DNA of 5,069 bases from Deltaproteobacteria bacterium (GTDB taxonomy: Bacteria; Desulfobacterota; Desulfobacteria; Desulfobacterales; JAFDCJ01), in the NCBI GenBank assembly GCA_019310665.1, contig JAFDDW010000208.1, positions 1 to 5,069 of the forward strand, in the 5' to 3' direction. Position numbers and translations under genes: made by a program. The notes below the pieces were generated by a model that searched no databases, was not told where the DNA came from, and saw only the letters and a list, made by a program, of their open reading frames with translations. Shown here piece after piece: positions 5,040-5,069 of this stretch (positions are counted from its first letter, which is position 1; every line of letters begins with the position of its first letter).

Positions 5040-5069
5040 TCCGGGTGAGGTTATTCAGTCTGGGCATTC

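Larger units (their letters stand above)
4768..5069. other. Upstream non-coding region of the carbamoyltransferase gene
   Basis: 302 bases to the window edge without a gene on either strand. It holds the promoter and leader (4768-4860), an AT-rich stretch with no recognised feature (4861-4962), a 15-base inverted repeat (4963-5005), a GC palindrome (5025-5039) and 30 bases with nothing visible. Confidence 0.75.

Overview
The window reads as part of an anaerobic, probably sulfate-reducing bacterial chromosome, most likely Desulfobacterota. The basis is a cytoplasmic heterodisulfide reductase set in the order hdrC-hdrB-hdrA, plus intergenic DNA packed with small palindromes and heptamer repeats of a kind I associate with such genomes. 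This placement is inference; no rRNA or lineage marker is present. All four protein genes lie on the minus strand.

Read in the direction of transcription (high to low coordinates), the window opens with a 302-base leader (4768-5069). It holds a 15-bp-stem inverted repeat, a short GC-rich palindrome and a very good sigma-70-type promoter (TTGACA-N17-TATATT). This serves a 523-residue carbamoyltransferase of the NodU/TobZ/CmcH family (3196-4767), with a strong Shine-Dalgarno and all expected metal and active-site motifs. It seems to be a single-gene unit, and its acceptor substrate cannot be told from the window.

Next is a 735-base non-coding stretch (2461-3195), the least ordinary part of the window. 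It contains three separate period-7 tandem arrays (2604-2680, 3070-3097, 3152-3186) whose units are related to each other. It also contains a mosaic inverted-repeat element (2741-2997) with two smaller palindromes nested in its arms. The largest heptamer array can form a G-quadruplex and ends just upstream of the likely hdrC promoter.

The last part is the tightly packed hdrCBA operon: hdrC (1885-2460), hdrB (929-1792, possibly extended to 1888) and the first 309 codons of hdrA (1-929). hdrC supplies two [4Fe-4S] clusters, hdrB carries two complete CCG domains for the noncubane clusters of the disulfide-reducing site, and hdrA carries the FAD site for flavin-based electron bifurcation. hdrA runs off the left edge, so the partner that feeds it electrons (hydrogenase, formate dehydrogenase, FloxABCD or other) is not visible. 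I see no RNA gene, CRISPR array, transposase or convincing terminator.
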